Positions 25,312 to 33,664 of a stretch of 64,000 nt of DNA are shown here, piece after piece. Location: contig JBDHKD010000005.1 of NCBI GenBank assembly GCA_039586575.1, positions 19,404-83,403 of the forward strand, written 5' to 3'. Position 1 is the stretch's first letter. Every line of letters starts with the position of its first letter. Under the pieces are notes generated by a model that did not search any database, was not told the DNA's origin, and was given only the letters and a program-made list of their open reading frames with translations. The DNA is from G020344215 sp039586575 (lineage in GTDB: Bacteria > Gemmatimonadota > Gemmatimonadetes > Palauibacterales > KS3-K002). Both the position numbers and the translations under genes were made by a program.

Positions 25312-25791
25312 TTACGGCAGTGGACAGAAGAACGGGGCAGGCAGCGGCAGCGGTTCGCGCGTTCCGGCGCCAACGCAGGAAAACTCGCCGCCGTCAAAGG
25401 TGCTGGTCTTTGTGAAGTGCTGGTCGTCGCTGAATACCCACTCGCCGCTCTCGTCGTTACCGGGATCGATCGCCTCCCAGGTGAAGGTGTTGCCGCATAG
25501 CTCACCCCGGAAGATCGATCCGGAGTCGCCGGGCAAGGTGGAAGCGACGATCGTTGCCGTGACCTGGGTCAGGTCGGTCAGGCTCTGGGCGACCTCGAAG
25601 CGGTCGTCGCCGGTGATGCAGGACCCGTTCTCGCACTTGAAGGTACCGTTCCAAGACCCGGCCACGAGCAGGGTGGTCGAGCAGCTCGCGGTAACGGCCA
25701 TGCTTTCCGACTGCTGGCAGCCGAGGCACAAGGCACTCGCAGCCGCCAGCACCAGGGTCGGCGCAATCGACCGCGCGGGCGTGGATTTCAT
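25312..25791 (-). CDS. Hypothetical lipoprotein
   Basis: The 159-residue protein starts with a signal and lipobox (VLAAASALCLGC), and has a mature part with several cysteines (SWNGTFKCENGSCITG, FRGELCGNTF, GGEFSCVGAG), which suggests disulphides in the periplasm. I do not recognise the family. It is 87 bases after the CcdA gene and is followed by the convergent SRPBCC gene. A disulphide-rich lipoprotein next to a thiol-disulphide transporter is suggestive but unproven. Confidence 0.6.
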   Translation of the reverse strand: MKSTPARSIAPTLVLAAASALCLGCQQSESMAVTASCSTTLLVAGSWNGTFKCENGSCITGDDRFEVAQSLTDLTQVTATIVASTLPGDSGSIFRGELCGNTFTWEAIDPGNDESGEWVFSDDQHFTKTSTFDGGEFSCVGAGTREPLPLPAPFFCPLP

Positions 25792-25878
25792 CGGAACCCT
25801 CCGGCGTCACGAGTAAAGAACCGACGAGCAAGCTTTGATTGGGCAGCAGGTCTCACAAGTCTGGTGGCTCAGTCACAC

Positions 25879-26619
25879 CTAGATCCGTTCCAACAGGAAG
25901 TCGGGCGTGAACTGGATCAGGTAGCCAGCCAGCACCGTGAACTTGCCCGTGACCAGCAGCAGCCCCACCAGGATGAGCAGGATCCCCGCCACCCATTCCA
26001 CGTAGCGGACGTAGCGGCGGAATCGCTGGAACCAAGAGAGGAAGGCGGTGAGGGCTACCGCGCTCAGCACGAAGGGGATCGCCAGGCCCAGCGAATAGAC
26101 GAAGAGCAGCCCCACACCCTCCGCGACGTTCGCACGGGTCGCCGCCAGCGTCAGTATGGAACCGAGGATCGGGCCAATGCATGGGACCCAGCCAGCGCCG
26201 AAGGCGACGCCGACCGCTACCGTACCTACGTAGCCGACCGGCTTGTTCTGGAACTGGTAGCGCTTCTCGCGGCTCAGCGCCGGTACCGGTATCACGCCCA
26301 GCAGCAGGACACCGAAGAGTATGATGATGACGCCACCCACGCGTGCGATGATGTCTTGATACGAACGCAAGAGCTGCCCGATATAGGTCGCCGAGGCGCC
26401 CATTAGCAGAAAGATCAACGTGAAGCCGGCGACGAAGAGCAGCGAGTGAACGAGCGTCACCCGCTTCACTTCCCCGCCGCCCTGCTCCAGCTCCTCCAGC
26501 CCTAGGCCGGTGACGAACGAGACGTAGGAGGGCACCAGCGGGAGAACGCAGGGGCTGAGGAAAGAGAGCAGCCCGGCGAGCAGTGCTACGACTATGCCGA
26601 TCGAGGTGCCTTCTTGCAT
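25879..26619 (-). CDS. ccdA: Cytochrome c biogenesis/thiol-disulfide transporter CcdA
   Basis: The 246-residue protein has six hydrophobic segments and the two CcdA cysteine sites: LSFLSPCVLPLVPSYVSF near residue 25 and GAGWVPCIGPILGSIL near residue 140. It moves reducing equivalents from cytoplasmic thioredoxin to periplasmic thiol proteins, needed for cytochrome c maturation. It is short of the soluble domains of DsbD, so it fits CcdA. A tandem repeat tract lies upstream, between it and agmatinase. Confidence 0.9.
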   Translation of the reverse strand: MQEGTSIGIVVALLAGLLSFLSPCVLPLVPSYVSFVTGLGLEELEQGGGEVKRVTLVHSLLFVAGFTLIFLLMGASATYIGQLLRSYQDIIARVGGVIIILFGVLLLGVIPVPALSREKRYQFQNKPVGYVGTVAVGVAFGAGWVPCIGPILGSILTLAATRANVAEGVGLLFVYSLGLAIPFVLSAVALTAFLSWFQRFRRYVRYVEWVAGILLILVGLLLVTGKFTVLAGYLIQFTPDFLLERI

Positions 26620-26656
26620 GTGTCCAGCCTGACAGTGGGTCTGTGGTTCGGGGGAA

Positions 26657-26790
26657 GTGGGTCAGTGGGTCAGTGGGTCAGTGGGTCAGTGGGTGTCAGT
26701 AACCTAAGTGCCGATCTACTGACTTTCTGACTACTGACTTACTGACCTACTGATCTCCTGGCCTACTGATCTACTGGCCCACCGACCTAC
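26657..26790. repeat. Short tandem repeats with complementary second half
   Basis: Four units of gtgggtca lie at 26657-26688, with a partial fifth after them. From about 26715 to 26790 the sequence switches to related units in the opposite sense (ctactgac, tactgacc, tactgatc). The two halves could pair as a long imperfect hairpin. The tract runs into the last codons of the agmatinase gene (stop at 26771). This is a low-complexity tract and no gene. Confidence 0.7.
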
Positions 26791-27673
26791 CTCCCCTCCC
26801 CTCTTCCCAATACCCGATCATCTTGTAGACCAGCTTGGCCACCAAAAAGTCCGGGGCCACGAGCCCCGCTATGGGCGCCAGCTCGACGACGTCGGCGGCG
26901 ACGACGTTACGCTCGGCGAACACACGTCGGAGCAACGCCAGCGCCTGCACCCAGGTTCCGCCACCCGGCTCGGGCGTTCCGGTGGAAGGGACGTAGGCGG
27001 GGTCGAAGAAGTCGACGTCGAAGCTGATGTAGACATTCTCACCCAACGCCCCCATCGCGCGATCCATCCAGCCCGGCCCCTCCAGCTCCTCGCCATATAT
27101 CATGGTGAGGCCGAGATCGTCGATCAGCTTTTTCTCCTCGCTGTCGATGGCGCGAATACCGACGCCCACAGGCTTCACCCGATCTACCACCCTGCGCATG
27201 ACGCAGGCATGGCTCCAGCGGGTGCCGTGGAAGCTATCACGCAGATCGGCGTGGGCATCGAACTGCAGGATCGTCAGATCGTCGCCCAAGCGGTCGGCCC
27301 AGTACAGCACCGGCACCTGGGTGAGGGTGTGCTCGCCGCCCAGCATGATGACGAATTGACCCTGGTCGCAAACCTCCGCGTAGCGCTGGCCGAACTCCGC
27401 CAGCGCCGACTCCGGGCCGGCGGCACTCAACTCCAACAGCGGGTAGGTGTGGATGCCGGCCCGATACGGCTCGCTGTTCAGCTCGTGGTCATAAAGCTCA
27501 ACGTGCCGAGAGGCGCGGAGGATCGCCTCGGGTCCGCGGCGCGCCCCCTCCATGTAGGAGGTCGTCGCCTCGTAGGGTACCGGGAGTAGCGCGACCTTGG
27601 CGCGGTCGCGGGCGCTGTACTCTTCCCCCAACCCGAGGAACGCGTAAGGATCTTCCCAAGAGAAATCGGACAT
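26771..27673 (-). CDS. speB: Agmatinase
   Basis: I start at the ATG at 27673 (about 300 residues), where the aligned part begins (MSDFSWEDPYAFLG). The arginase-fold metal motifs are intact: MLGGEHTLT, QFDAHADLRDSFHGT, and ISFDVDFFDPAYVPSTGTPEPGG. Two Mn ions hydrolyse agmatine to putrescine and urea. It lies eight bases after the pyruvoyl arginine decarboxylase, forming the arginine-to-putrescine route. Its last five residues come from the repeat tract. Confidence 0.9.
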   Translation of the reverse strand: MSDFSWEDPYAFLGLGEEYSARDRAKVALLPVPYEATTSYMEGARRGPEAILRASRHVELYDHELNSEPYRAGIHTYPLLELSAAGPESALAEFGQRYAEVCDQGQFVIMLGGEHTLTQVPVLYWADRLGDDLTILQFDAHADLRDSFHGTRWSHACVMRRVVDRVKPVGVGIRAIDSEEKKLIDDLGLTMIYGEELEGPGWMDRAMGALGENVYISFDVDFFDPAYVPSTGTPEPGGGTWVQALALLRRVFAERNVVAADVVELAPIAGLVAPDFLVAKLVYKMIGYWEEGRGGRSVGQ

Positions 27674-27681
27674 CGATCCGG

Positions 27682-28239
27682 CTAGCGCAGCAGCACGGCA
27701 GCGGTGACGACGCTCACCCACTTGCCGTCGTCAGGCCCCTCGGCCGTCTGCGTGACGTTCGTCGTGTGCACGATCTTGCCGGAGACCTGCCACTGGGCAC
27801 GCTGCGCGTCCCACGCCGTGTCCGAGTCGAACGGCACGCCAAGAATCGTCGCCAGCATGCTGGCCGCCAGATCCTCGGCGTAGTCGCCCGCCGTCCTCTC
27901 GCTCTGGCCGTACTCGTGGTGTTCCGACAGGTAGCCGAATTGCTGCCGATCTTTGGGGATCGCCACGCCGATGCTGGCGGCGATGAGCCGGCTCGGCTCG
28001 TTCGTTTCGAGCCTCGACATCACGGCGAAGACGATCTGTCCCGGCGTCAGCAGCTCGAGCCCCTCCTCTCGCTCGATCAGCTCGCAGTGCGGCGGGAAGA
28101 TCGACGAGACGCTGACCAGGTTATAGCGAGCGATGCGGGCATCGCGCAGCGCCATCTCAAAGGCTGAGAGACGCTCGCGATGTACACCGACCCCCTTGGT
28201 CAGGAAGATCTTGCTCGGTACAAAAGAGTTACCGGGCAC
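27682..28239 (-). CDS. Pyruvoyl-dependent arginine decarboxylase
   Basis: The 185-residue proenzyme makes agmatine from arginine. The self-cleavage site is NLVSVSSIFPPHCEL, with cleavage expected between Ser45 and Ser46 to leave a pyruvoyl group on the larger chain. The family members are known in archaea, Chlamydia and other bacteria. The segment LITPGQIVFAVMSRLETNEP, read here as LLTPGQIVFAVMSRLETNEP, is typical. No PLP-type enzyme is present in the window. It is followed at eight bases by agmatinase. Confidence 0.9.
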   Translation of the reverse strand: MPGNSFVPSKIFLTKGVGVHRERLSAFEMALRDARIARYNLVSVSSIFPPHCELIEREEGLELLTPGQIVFAVMSRLETNEPSRLIAASIGVAIPKDRQQFGYLSEHHEYGQSERTAGDYAEDLAASMLATILGVPFDSDTAWDAQRAQWQVSGKIVHTTNVTQTAEGPDDGKWVSVVTAAVLLR

Positions 28240-28260
28240 GGCTCATCCCTCACAACAAAA

Positions 28261-28319
28261 ACGCGGATCCGCGTGGCGCGGCCCGCGCAAATGGAAGCCT
28301 ACACCCGGGCCGCGGCCCG
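28261..28319 (-). terminator. Two GC-rich palindromes downstream of the Fur-type gene
   Basis: Perfect palindromes lie at 28261-28274 (ACGCGGATCCGCGT) and 28306-28319 (CGGGCCGCGGCCCG), between the Fur-type gene and the arginine decarboxylase gene on the minus strand. Either could end the Fur transcript; no T-run follows. Confidence 0.4.
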
Positions 28320-28355
28320 AGTACTAGTGTAAGGGTTGTCGCACAACTCGGTAGA

Positions 28356-28793
28356 CTAGTTCCGGCACTTCGGGCAGTAGCCGATCAACTCCAGCCGATA
28401 ATCGAGAATCTCGAAACCGTCGTCGCTGCGAATCCCCTCTATCAGGTCCGTGTCGTGCGTGCCGACGACGTCCCGCACCACACCGCACTTCAGACAGCGA
28501 ACGTGATCGTGGTCATCCGTACGGCCATCGTAGCGCGCCGGACCACCGCCCAGTGCAAGCTTGCGGGCCACGCCCGCCTCGACGAACGCCTCCAACGCCT
28601 TGTACACCGTCGCCAGACTGATGTCCGGCAGCACCTCACGCACCTGCGTGAAGATCTCGTCGGCCGTGGGATGCGACGTCACCTTGCGCAGGTAGCGGTA
28701 GATCGCCGCTCGCTGCGTCGTGTGCCGGTGGCCGGCCGTCTCCAGCGCCGACCTCAGCCTGTCCTCCGAGCTACCGCTTGGCGTGACTTCCAT
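28356..28793 (-). CDS. Fur family transcriptional regulator
   Basis: The 145-residue protein has the Fur winged helix (HTTQRAAIYRYL; ISLATVYKALEAFVEAG) and the metal-sensing C-terminal part. It has HDHVRCLKCGVVRDV and IGYCPKCRN, which together make the structural CxxC...CxxC zinc site. The sensory ligands of the H-x-H type near HDHVR are partly visible. By this pattern it could be PerR, Fur or Zur; I cannot decide. It lies six bases after an unknown gene of about 190 residues. The Fur box found upstream of apbE (49621-49641) is a candidate target of a Fur paralogue. Confidence 0.9.
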   Translation of the reverse strand: MEVTPSGSSEDRLRSALETAGHRHTTQRAAIYRYLRKVTSHPTADEIFTQVREVLPDISLATVYKALEAFVEAGVARKLALGGGPARYDGRTDDHDHVRCLKCGVVRDVVGTHDTDLIEGIRSDDGFEILDYRLELIGYCPKCRN

Positions 28794-28799
28794 GGTTCT

Positions 28800-29360
28800 C
28801 TAATCCGATTCTCTGGGCCGCTCGTCCCGAGGAATGACCGTTTCAATAATAGTACTAAAAGTTACTTCTGGTAGCACGCTGCTGTCAATGAAAATTGCTT
28901 TATGTTTGGCGCCCGAGCCGTTCCCGTTGCCGGAGCCGTTTCCGTTGGCGAAACGAGAGACCGCCTCGTCCCAAGCCTCGGACTTGCCGCCGACCTGGAC
29001 GACCTCGGGGACTCCGGCATCGGCGAGTCGATTCAACAGGCGGTCCGGTATGTCGGCCACCCACCGCTGTGGCGCCGTGCCTTGCTCACGGATCCGCTGA
29101 ACCCACTCGAACTCGTCGCTCTCCGGGTCGTCGAACTGGGCGTCGACGTGAGACGTCAGGATCCGCCGACGATCGTCACCGCCGTCGAAGCAAACGAGAA
29201 CGATGAAATGGCAGGCGTGCTCGCGGTTGGGGAGCGGTGGGAAGACCCACAGCTCATCGATCGACGAGGCGGGAATGTTGTCGGCAATGGCTCGCAGCCG
29301 TCGGTCAAGCGGCAGTGCCCGATCCGGCTTGGTCGGACCGCGCACACCCTTTAGAAGCAT
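28800..29360 (-). CDS. Conserved-looking hypothetical protein coupled to the Fur-type gene
   Basis: I use the ATG at 29360 (MLLKGVRGPTKPDR, 186 residues); a longer frame starts at 29408. The body reads RALPLDRRLRAIADNIPASS, DELWVFPPLPNREHA, IVLVCFDGGDDRRRILTSHV and FEWVQRIREQGTAPQRW. A Gly-Asn-Ser linker (FANGNGSGNGNGSGAKHK) separates it from a short C-terminal tail. I do not recognise the family. No signal or membrane segment is present. It immediately precedes the Fur-type regulator, and the shared operon hints at metal or peroxide stress. Confidence 0.6.
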   Translation of the reverse strand: MLLKGVRGPTKPDRALPLDRRLRAIADNIPASSIDELWVFPPLPNREHACHFIVLVCFDGGDDRRRILTSHVDAQFDDPESDEFEWVQRIREQGTAPQRWVADIPDRLLNRLADAGVPEVVQVGGKSEAWDEAVSRFANGNGSGNGNGSGAKHKAIFIDSSVLPEVTFSTIIETVIPRDERPRESD

Positions 29361-29584
29361 TCGACGCCTGGGTCCATTTCCACTGCTGTGCTTTCGATGC
29401 CAGCTCACCAGCCTCCACCTCCCTCACCCGACACCATCAGGCTGCTGCACCTAGACCGGTTCGCCCGGGGATGCCCTCATCCCGCAGAGCGCGAATACCG
29501 CAGCGACAGGCCGACTTACGGCCTTTGTTCACCCCGCTGACTGTCCCAAGATACGGCCAGCGGCGCTGTCACTCAAGACCGAGC

Positions 29585-30595
29585 CTAGCCAGGCCGCCTA
29601 AGGGCGGCTCGGCAAGCCGCCAAGACCCGTTTGGTGACCTCGCCCACGCTACCTTCGACCACCGCCCCGGCCGCCTTCTCGTGGCCGCCGCCGCCGAAGG
29701 AGCGGGCCACGGCCGCGACGTCGGTGGCACCCGTTGAGCGAAGCGAGATCTTCACCTCTCCGCCCTCCAGCTCGCGGAGAAGGACTGCTACCTCGGTCCC
29801 CTGCAAGTTGCGCAGCTGGTCTATTACGCCCTCGTACTCCTGCAGTGGACCGATGCGGTGCGAGAGTTCCAGGTCGAGGACGCACCAGGTGATGCCGCTC
29901 TGCTCGTCGCGCCGCATGGCGGCAAGCGCCGAACCCAGCGTCTCCAGCTCCGCCGGCGTGAGGTTACCGAAAAGCGGCCGATACAGCGCCTCCGGGTCGA
30001 CCCCGGCCTCGATGAGCGCTGCGGCGAGCCGGTGGGCCTGCGGTGTGGCGTTAGAATAACGGAACGACCCGGTGTCGGTGACGAGACCCACGTAGAGGGA
30101 CTGCGCCGTCGCTAGCTCGATCGGGATCCCGGTCTGCAGTAGCACGTCGTAGATCAGCTCCGCGGTCGCCGCCGCCCGCGGATCGATGAGCCGGAGCGCC
30201 GCGCCGATCTCGCGCGCCGCGACCGCGTGGTGATCGATGACGATCGTACGGTCTCGCTCGTAGCCCGGCGCGAATTCGCCGAGGCGGCTCGGCTCCGAGG
30301 CATCCACCACCAGCTGCAGATCGGCGGTCCGCAGCGCTTCCAGCCCCGGCCCGCCGGGAGCCAGCGGCGCGGCCTCATCCGGTAACAGGAAACGGAAACG
30401 GTCGGGCAGCGGGCTGGCGGCGAGCAACCTCACATCGCAGCCACGGGGACCGAAGTGATGAGCGATAGCGCAGGCGGAGCCCCAGCCGTCGCCATCGCCG
30501 TTGACGTGGGTGGAGACGGCGATCGAGGTTGCCGCCTTCAGCTTACCCGCGATGCGCTTCGCCAGGTCGAGACGGTGGGAGGGTGTCGAGATCAC
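29585..30595 (-). CDS. DHH/DHHA1 phosphoesterase (NrnA-like)
   Basis: The 336-residue protein has the DHH signatures: STHVNGDGDGWGSACAIA (DxD), DASEPSRLGEF, VIDHHAVAA (DHH), and the DHHA1 motif SFGGGGHEKAAGAVV. This is the bifunctional nanoRNase and pAp-phosphatase pattern, though activity of this member is inferred. It is cytoplasmic. It is upstream of the AGCS symporter gene, one base after it on the minus strand. An unrelated unknown gene lies 224 bases away on the other side. Confidence 0.85.
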   Translation of the reverse strand: MISTPSHRLDLAKRIAGKLKAATSIAVSTHVNGDGDGWGSACAIAHHFGPRGCDVRLLAASPLPDRFRFLLPDEAAPLAPGGPGLEALRTADLQLVVDASEPSRLGEFAPGYERDRTIVIDHHAVAAREIGAALRLIDPRAAATAELIYDVLLQTGIPIELATAQSLYVGLVTDTGSFRYSNATPQAHRLAAALIEAGVDPEALYRPLFGNLTPAELETLGSALAAMRRDEQSGITWCVLDLELSHRIGPLQEYEGVIDQLRNLQGTEVAVLLRELEGGEVKISLRSTGATDVAAVARSFGGGGHEKAAGAVVEGSVGEVTKRVLAACRAALRRPG

Positions 30596-30596
30596 A

Positions 30597-32339
30597 CTAT
30601 AGCGCTTTGTACCTTTGCTGTGCCTTCCAGCGCCGATGCGCCTCGCGATTATCGACCCACGGCTTCCGCTCGAAATAGCTCAGCGTCAACTCCCGCACCT
30701 TGCCCGACAAGAGCAGCAGGGCCAGCAGGTTTGGAAGGATCACGATACCCAAGAACACATCGCCCAGCGTCCAAGCGACCGACAGGGTCAGGATCGCCCC
30801 GATGAAGTGCATGGTGACGAAGGCGAACTTATACGGCAGCACGGCCCGGTGACCCAAGAGGTAGTTGGCGCAACGATCGCCGTAGTAGCTCCAGGAGATC
30901 GCCGTCGAGATCGCGAACAGGAAGACGCTGATCACCACGATGTAGAGACCCAGGTTGCCCGGTAGCCCGCGTTGAAAGGCGATCATCGTGAGCGGCGCGC
31001 CGCTCTCCGCTGCATCGCCGTACAGCGAGGACAGCTCGCGGCCGTCGGCGGACAGCGCGATCCCGCGATCGGTATCGATGGTGCCCGTGAAGAGCAAGGT
31101 CTGCTCTTCATCCAGGTAGAGCGGCTCGACCCGTACTTCGTGCCAGGTCAGGACGCCGACACTCGGCGCCACGTAGCGGCCGCTTTCCACCGGGATCGCC
31201 ACATCGCCGTCGAAATCGTCGTAGCCGCCACCCGGCTGCTCCGCGACGAACGAGATGTCGCCCTTGTCCAGAGTGATCTCGGTGGGCACCCGGATGTTCC
31301 ATACGCCGGTCATTATTATGACGAGGCCGGTCATCGTGCAGATGACGATCGTGTCGATGAACGGCTCGACGAGGGCGACGACGCCTTCGGAAACCGGCTC
31401 ATCGGTCTTGGCGGCGGCGTGAGCGATGGGCGCCGAACCCTGGCCCGCCTCGTTCGAGAACAGGCCGCGCTTCACACCCCAGATCATCGTCAGCAGGAAC
31501 ACGCCGACCCCCGACCCGGCGATGCTCGCCGTGGGGTGGAAGGCCTCGCGGAAGATCACCCCGAAGGTAGGTATCACCTGGTCGTAGTGCAGCGCGATGA
31601 TCGTGAGCGCGCCGGCCACGTAGATCGCCGCCATCGTCGGCGCCAGCACGCCGGTCACCTTGCCGATCCGCGTGATCCCACCGATCACCACCATGGCCAC
31701 TATGCTCGCCGTCACCAAGCCGCTCGCCCAGACGGGAAAGCCGAGCGTCGTGTTGAGCGTGTCGGCCACCGTGTTGGCCTGGATCGCGTTACCCGTCAGG
31801 AACGCCGTTGTCCCCAGCATGGCCGCGAAGAAGACCGCCAGCGGCTTCCAGCTCGGTCCCAGGCCACGCTCGATGTAATACATGGGGCCGCCGGAGACCG
31901 TGCCTTCCCATTTGTAAGGGTCGAGGTCCTCGCGCTCTATCTCACGGTAGCGCTGCGCCAGCGTGACCTCCGAGTACTTGGTCGCCATCCCCAGCAGCGC
32001 GGTGACCCACATCCAGAACAGCGCGCCGGGCCCACCCCAGTGAATGGCGAGGGCAACGCCGGCGATGTTGCCGATGCCCACCGTCGCCGACAGTGCCGTG
32101 GTCAGCGCCTGGAAGTGGGAGACGTCGCCTGGCTCGTTCGGATCGTCGTAGATGCCCGAGGTGACGGCGAAGCCGTGCCCCAACTTCCTGAGCTGCAGGA
32201 ACCCGAGCCGGATGGTCAGGAACACTCCGGTCCCCAACAGCGCTACAACCACCCAGGGGATCTCCTGACCCTGGAACGGGATGCCTTTGTCCCAGATGTA
32301 CTCGGACAGTTTGTTGACGATGTTCTCCAGAAGTTCCAT
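30597..32339 (-). CDS. AGCS family sodium:amino acid symporter with an inserted extracytoplasmic region
   Basis: The 580-residue protein matches the alanine/glycine:cation symporter family: IPWVVVALLGTGVFLTIRLG, GIGNIAGVALAIHWGGPGALFW, SGGPMYYIERGLG and FSNEAGQGSAPIAHAAAKT. It is about 100 residues longer than usual AGCS proteins because of a hydrophilic insert (about residues 350-445) containing FDGDVAIPVES and DEEQTLLFTG. The insert lies between two membrane segments and is rich in acidic and beta-prone residues. It probably imports alanine or glycine with Na+. The insert is its oddity. Confidence 0.85.
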   Translation of the reverse strand: MELLENIVNKLSEYIWDKGIPFQGQEIPWVVVALLGTGVFLTIRLGFLQLRKLGHGFAVTSGIYDDPNEPGDVSHFQALTTALSATVGIGNIAGVALAIHWGGPGALFWMWVTALLGMATKYSEVTLAQRYREIEREDLDPYKWEGTVSGGPMYYIERGLGPSWKPLAVFFAAMLGTTAFLTGNAIQANTVADTLNTTLGFPVWASGLVTASIVAMVVIGGITRIGKVTGVLAPTMAAIYVAGALTIIALHYDQVIPTFGVIFREAFHPTASIAGSGVGVFLLTMIWGVKRGLFSNEAGQGSAPIAHAAAKTDEPVSEGVVALVEPFIDTIVICTMTGLVIIMTGVWNIRVPTEITLDKGDISFVAEQPGGGYDDFDGDVAIPVESGRYVAPSVGVLTWHEVRVEPLYLDEEQTLLFTGTIDTDRGIALSADGRELSSLYGDAAESGAPLTMIAFQRGLPGNLGLYIVVISVFLFAISTAISWSYYGDRCANYLLGHRAVLPYKFAFVTMHFIGAILTLSVAWTLGDVFLGIVILPNLLALLLLSGKVRELTLSYFERKPWVDNREAHRRWKAQQRYKAL

Positions 32340-32406
32340 GACGCTTCCGCAGTTTGATGGAACGGCCGCTAGGGTCGCGCTACTCTAGAAGCCGCCACCG
32401 GCGGTG

Positions 32407-33048
32407 TCAACCGACAAGCTTCGCCCAGCTGGAGGCCAGGTGAACCAGGTAGCTGGAATAGCGCCCAACGACACGGCCGACGCGCAGTGCTTCGAGGAAG
32501 CCCACCTGGCCCTCGAAGGCCGGCACCTCGATGACCCCGCGCCCGATCTCACGCAGTGTGTGGGCATCGGAGCCGGCACCGCCCGGTAGGCTGCGCGCCT
32601 CGGCCCAGCGCGTGGCTCGCTCGTTGAGCGCCGGTTTGTGGATGCGCGCGTTGAAGATCTCGACCACATCGACGTAGGGCTCGATCGTCGCCAGCACTTC
32701 CTGCCCGAGGCCCTTGCCGCCGGCGAACGGGTGGGGGACGTAGACGAGGCCCCCTTGGGCGCGGATCGCCTGGGCCGTCTCGAGTGCCGGTGTGCCCTTG
32801 GGGATCTTCTCGGAGATGAAGAGGCCGGTTAGATCAAAGCCTTCCGCCGTCTTCACTTCCTCGCCGACGATGACCAGCTCGGGCGCTCGCTCGCGGGCCC
32901 GCAGCGCGCCTTCGATCTCGTTGTGGTCGGTGATGGCGATGCGATCGAGGTCGCGCGCGCGAGCCGTAGAGATGACGTCGTCGTAGTCGCTGAGGCAGTC
33001 GTGGGAGGCGCGCGTGTGTATGTGTAGGTCGAGTCTCAGCACGCTCAT
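32407..33048 (-). CDS. PHP domain phosphoesterase
   Basis: The 213-residue protein begins MSVLRLDLHIHTRASHD with the PHP HxH motif (HIH), then ITDHNEIEGA (DH), EEVKTAEG (Glu), YVPHPFAGG (His) and GSDAHT (DAH) near the C terminus. These are the usual metal ligands of PHP phosphoesterases. The start is at the ATG at 33048, overlapping the coaE stop (ATGA). It acts in the cytoplasm on an unknown phosphorylated substrate. Confidence 0.8.
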   Translation of the reverse strand: MSVLRLDLHIHTRASHDCLSDYDDVISTARARDLDRIAITDHNEIEGALRARERAPELVIVGEEVKTAEGFDLTGLFISEKIPKGTPALETAQAIRAQGGLVYVPHPFAGGKGLGQEVLATIEPYVDVVEIFNARIHKPALNERATRWAEARSLPGGAGSDAHTLREIGRGVIEVPAFEGQVGFLEALRVGRVVGRYSSYLVHLASSWAKLVG

Positions 33049-33653
33049 CCCGCCCGGCTCAACTTCTCGATCTCTTTCCACGTCTCCCAAGCCCGGCGTT
33101 CCAGCGTCGGGATGTCAGAATCATTGTCGATGATCAGGTCGGCGCGTGCGCGTTTCTGTTCAGCCGGTACCTGAGCCGCCGCGACGGCATGAGCATCCTC
33201 GACGCTCAGACCACGCTTGTTGACCAACCGTTCGATTCGCAGATCGAGCGGCGCGTCGACGAGCAAGACGACATCGAACTCCTCGTCCATCTTCTTTTCA
33301 TAGAGCAGCGGGACGACGCCGATGATGATGCGGTCACCTCGTGCTTCCGCCTCGATGAACAGCTCGCGGAATCGGGCGCGGATCGCCGGGTGGAGGATCG
33401 CCTCGAGCTGCTCACGCGCGCCCGCGTCGGCGAAGACGATGCGGCGCATCGCCTCGCGATCGAGCCGGCCGTTCTCGGCGATGACGTGCTCGCCGAAGAT
33501 CTCAGCGACCAGCTTCAACACAGCTCCGCCGGGCTCGACGACCTCGCGCGCCAGCACATCGGCATCGATCACCGTGGCACCCCAACCGGCGAACAGGCTG
33601 ACCAGCGTCGACTTGCCAGCGCCGACATTCCCGGTGAGACCGACACGCAGCAC
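33045..33653 (-). CDS. coaE: Dephospho-CoA kinase
   Basis: The 202-residue kinase makes the last step of coenzyme A synthesis. The N-terminal P-loop is GLTGNVGAGKSTLVSL, followed by VIDADVLAREVV, and the lid region NKRGLSVEDAHAVAAAQ. It is cytoplasmic. It overlaps the PHP gene by four bases and is 11 bases after the second DHH gene. Confidence 0.95.
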   Translation of the reverse strand: MLRVGLTGNVGAGKSTLVSLFAGWGATVIDADVLAREVVEPGGAVLKLVAEIFGEHVIAENGRLDREAMRRIVFADAGAREQLEAILHPAIRARFRELFIEAEARGDRIIIGVVPLLYEKKMDEEFDVVLLVDAPLDLRIERLVNKRGLSVEDAHAVAAAQVPAEQKRARADLIIDNDSDIPTLERRAWETWKEIEKLSRAG

Positions 33654-33664
33654 GGTTTCCAGCT

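Noticed and set aside
26657..26790. CRISPR-like repeats
   Set aside because: Units are only eight bases, lack spacers of regular length and have no cas genes nearby; they are simple tandem repeats.
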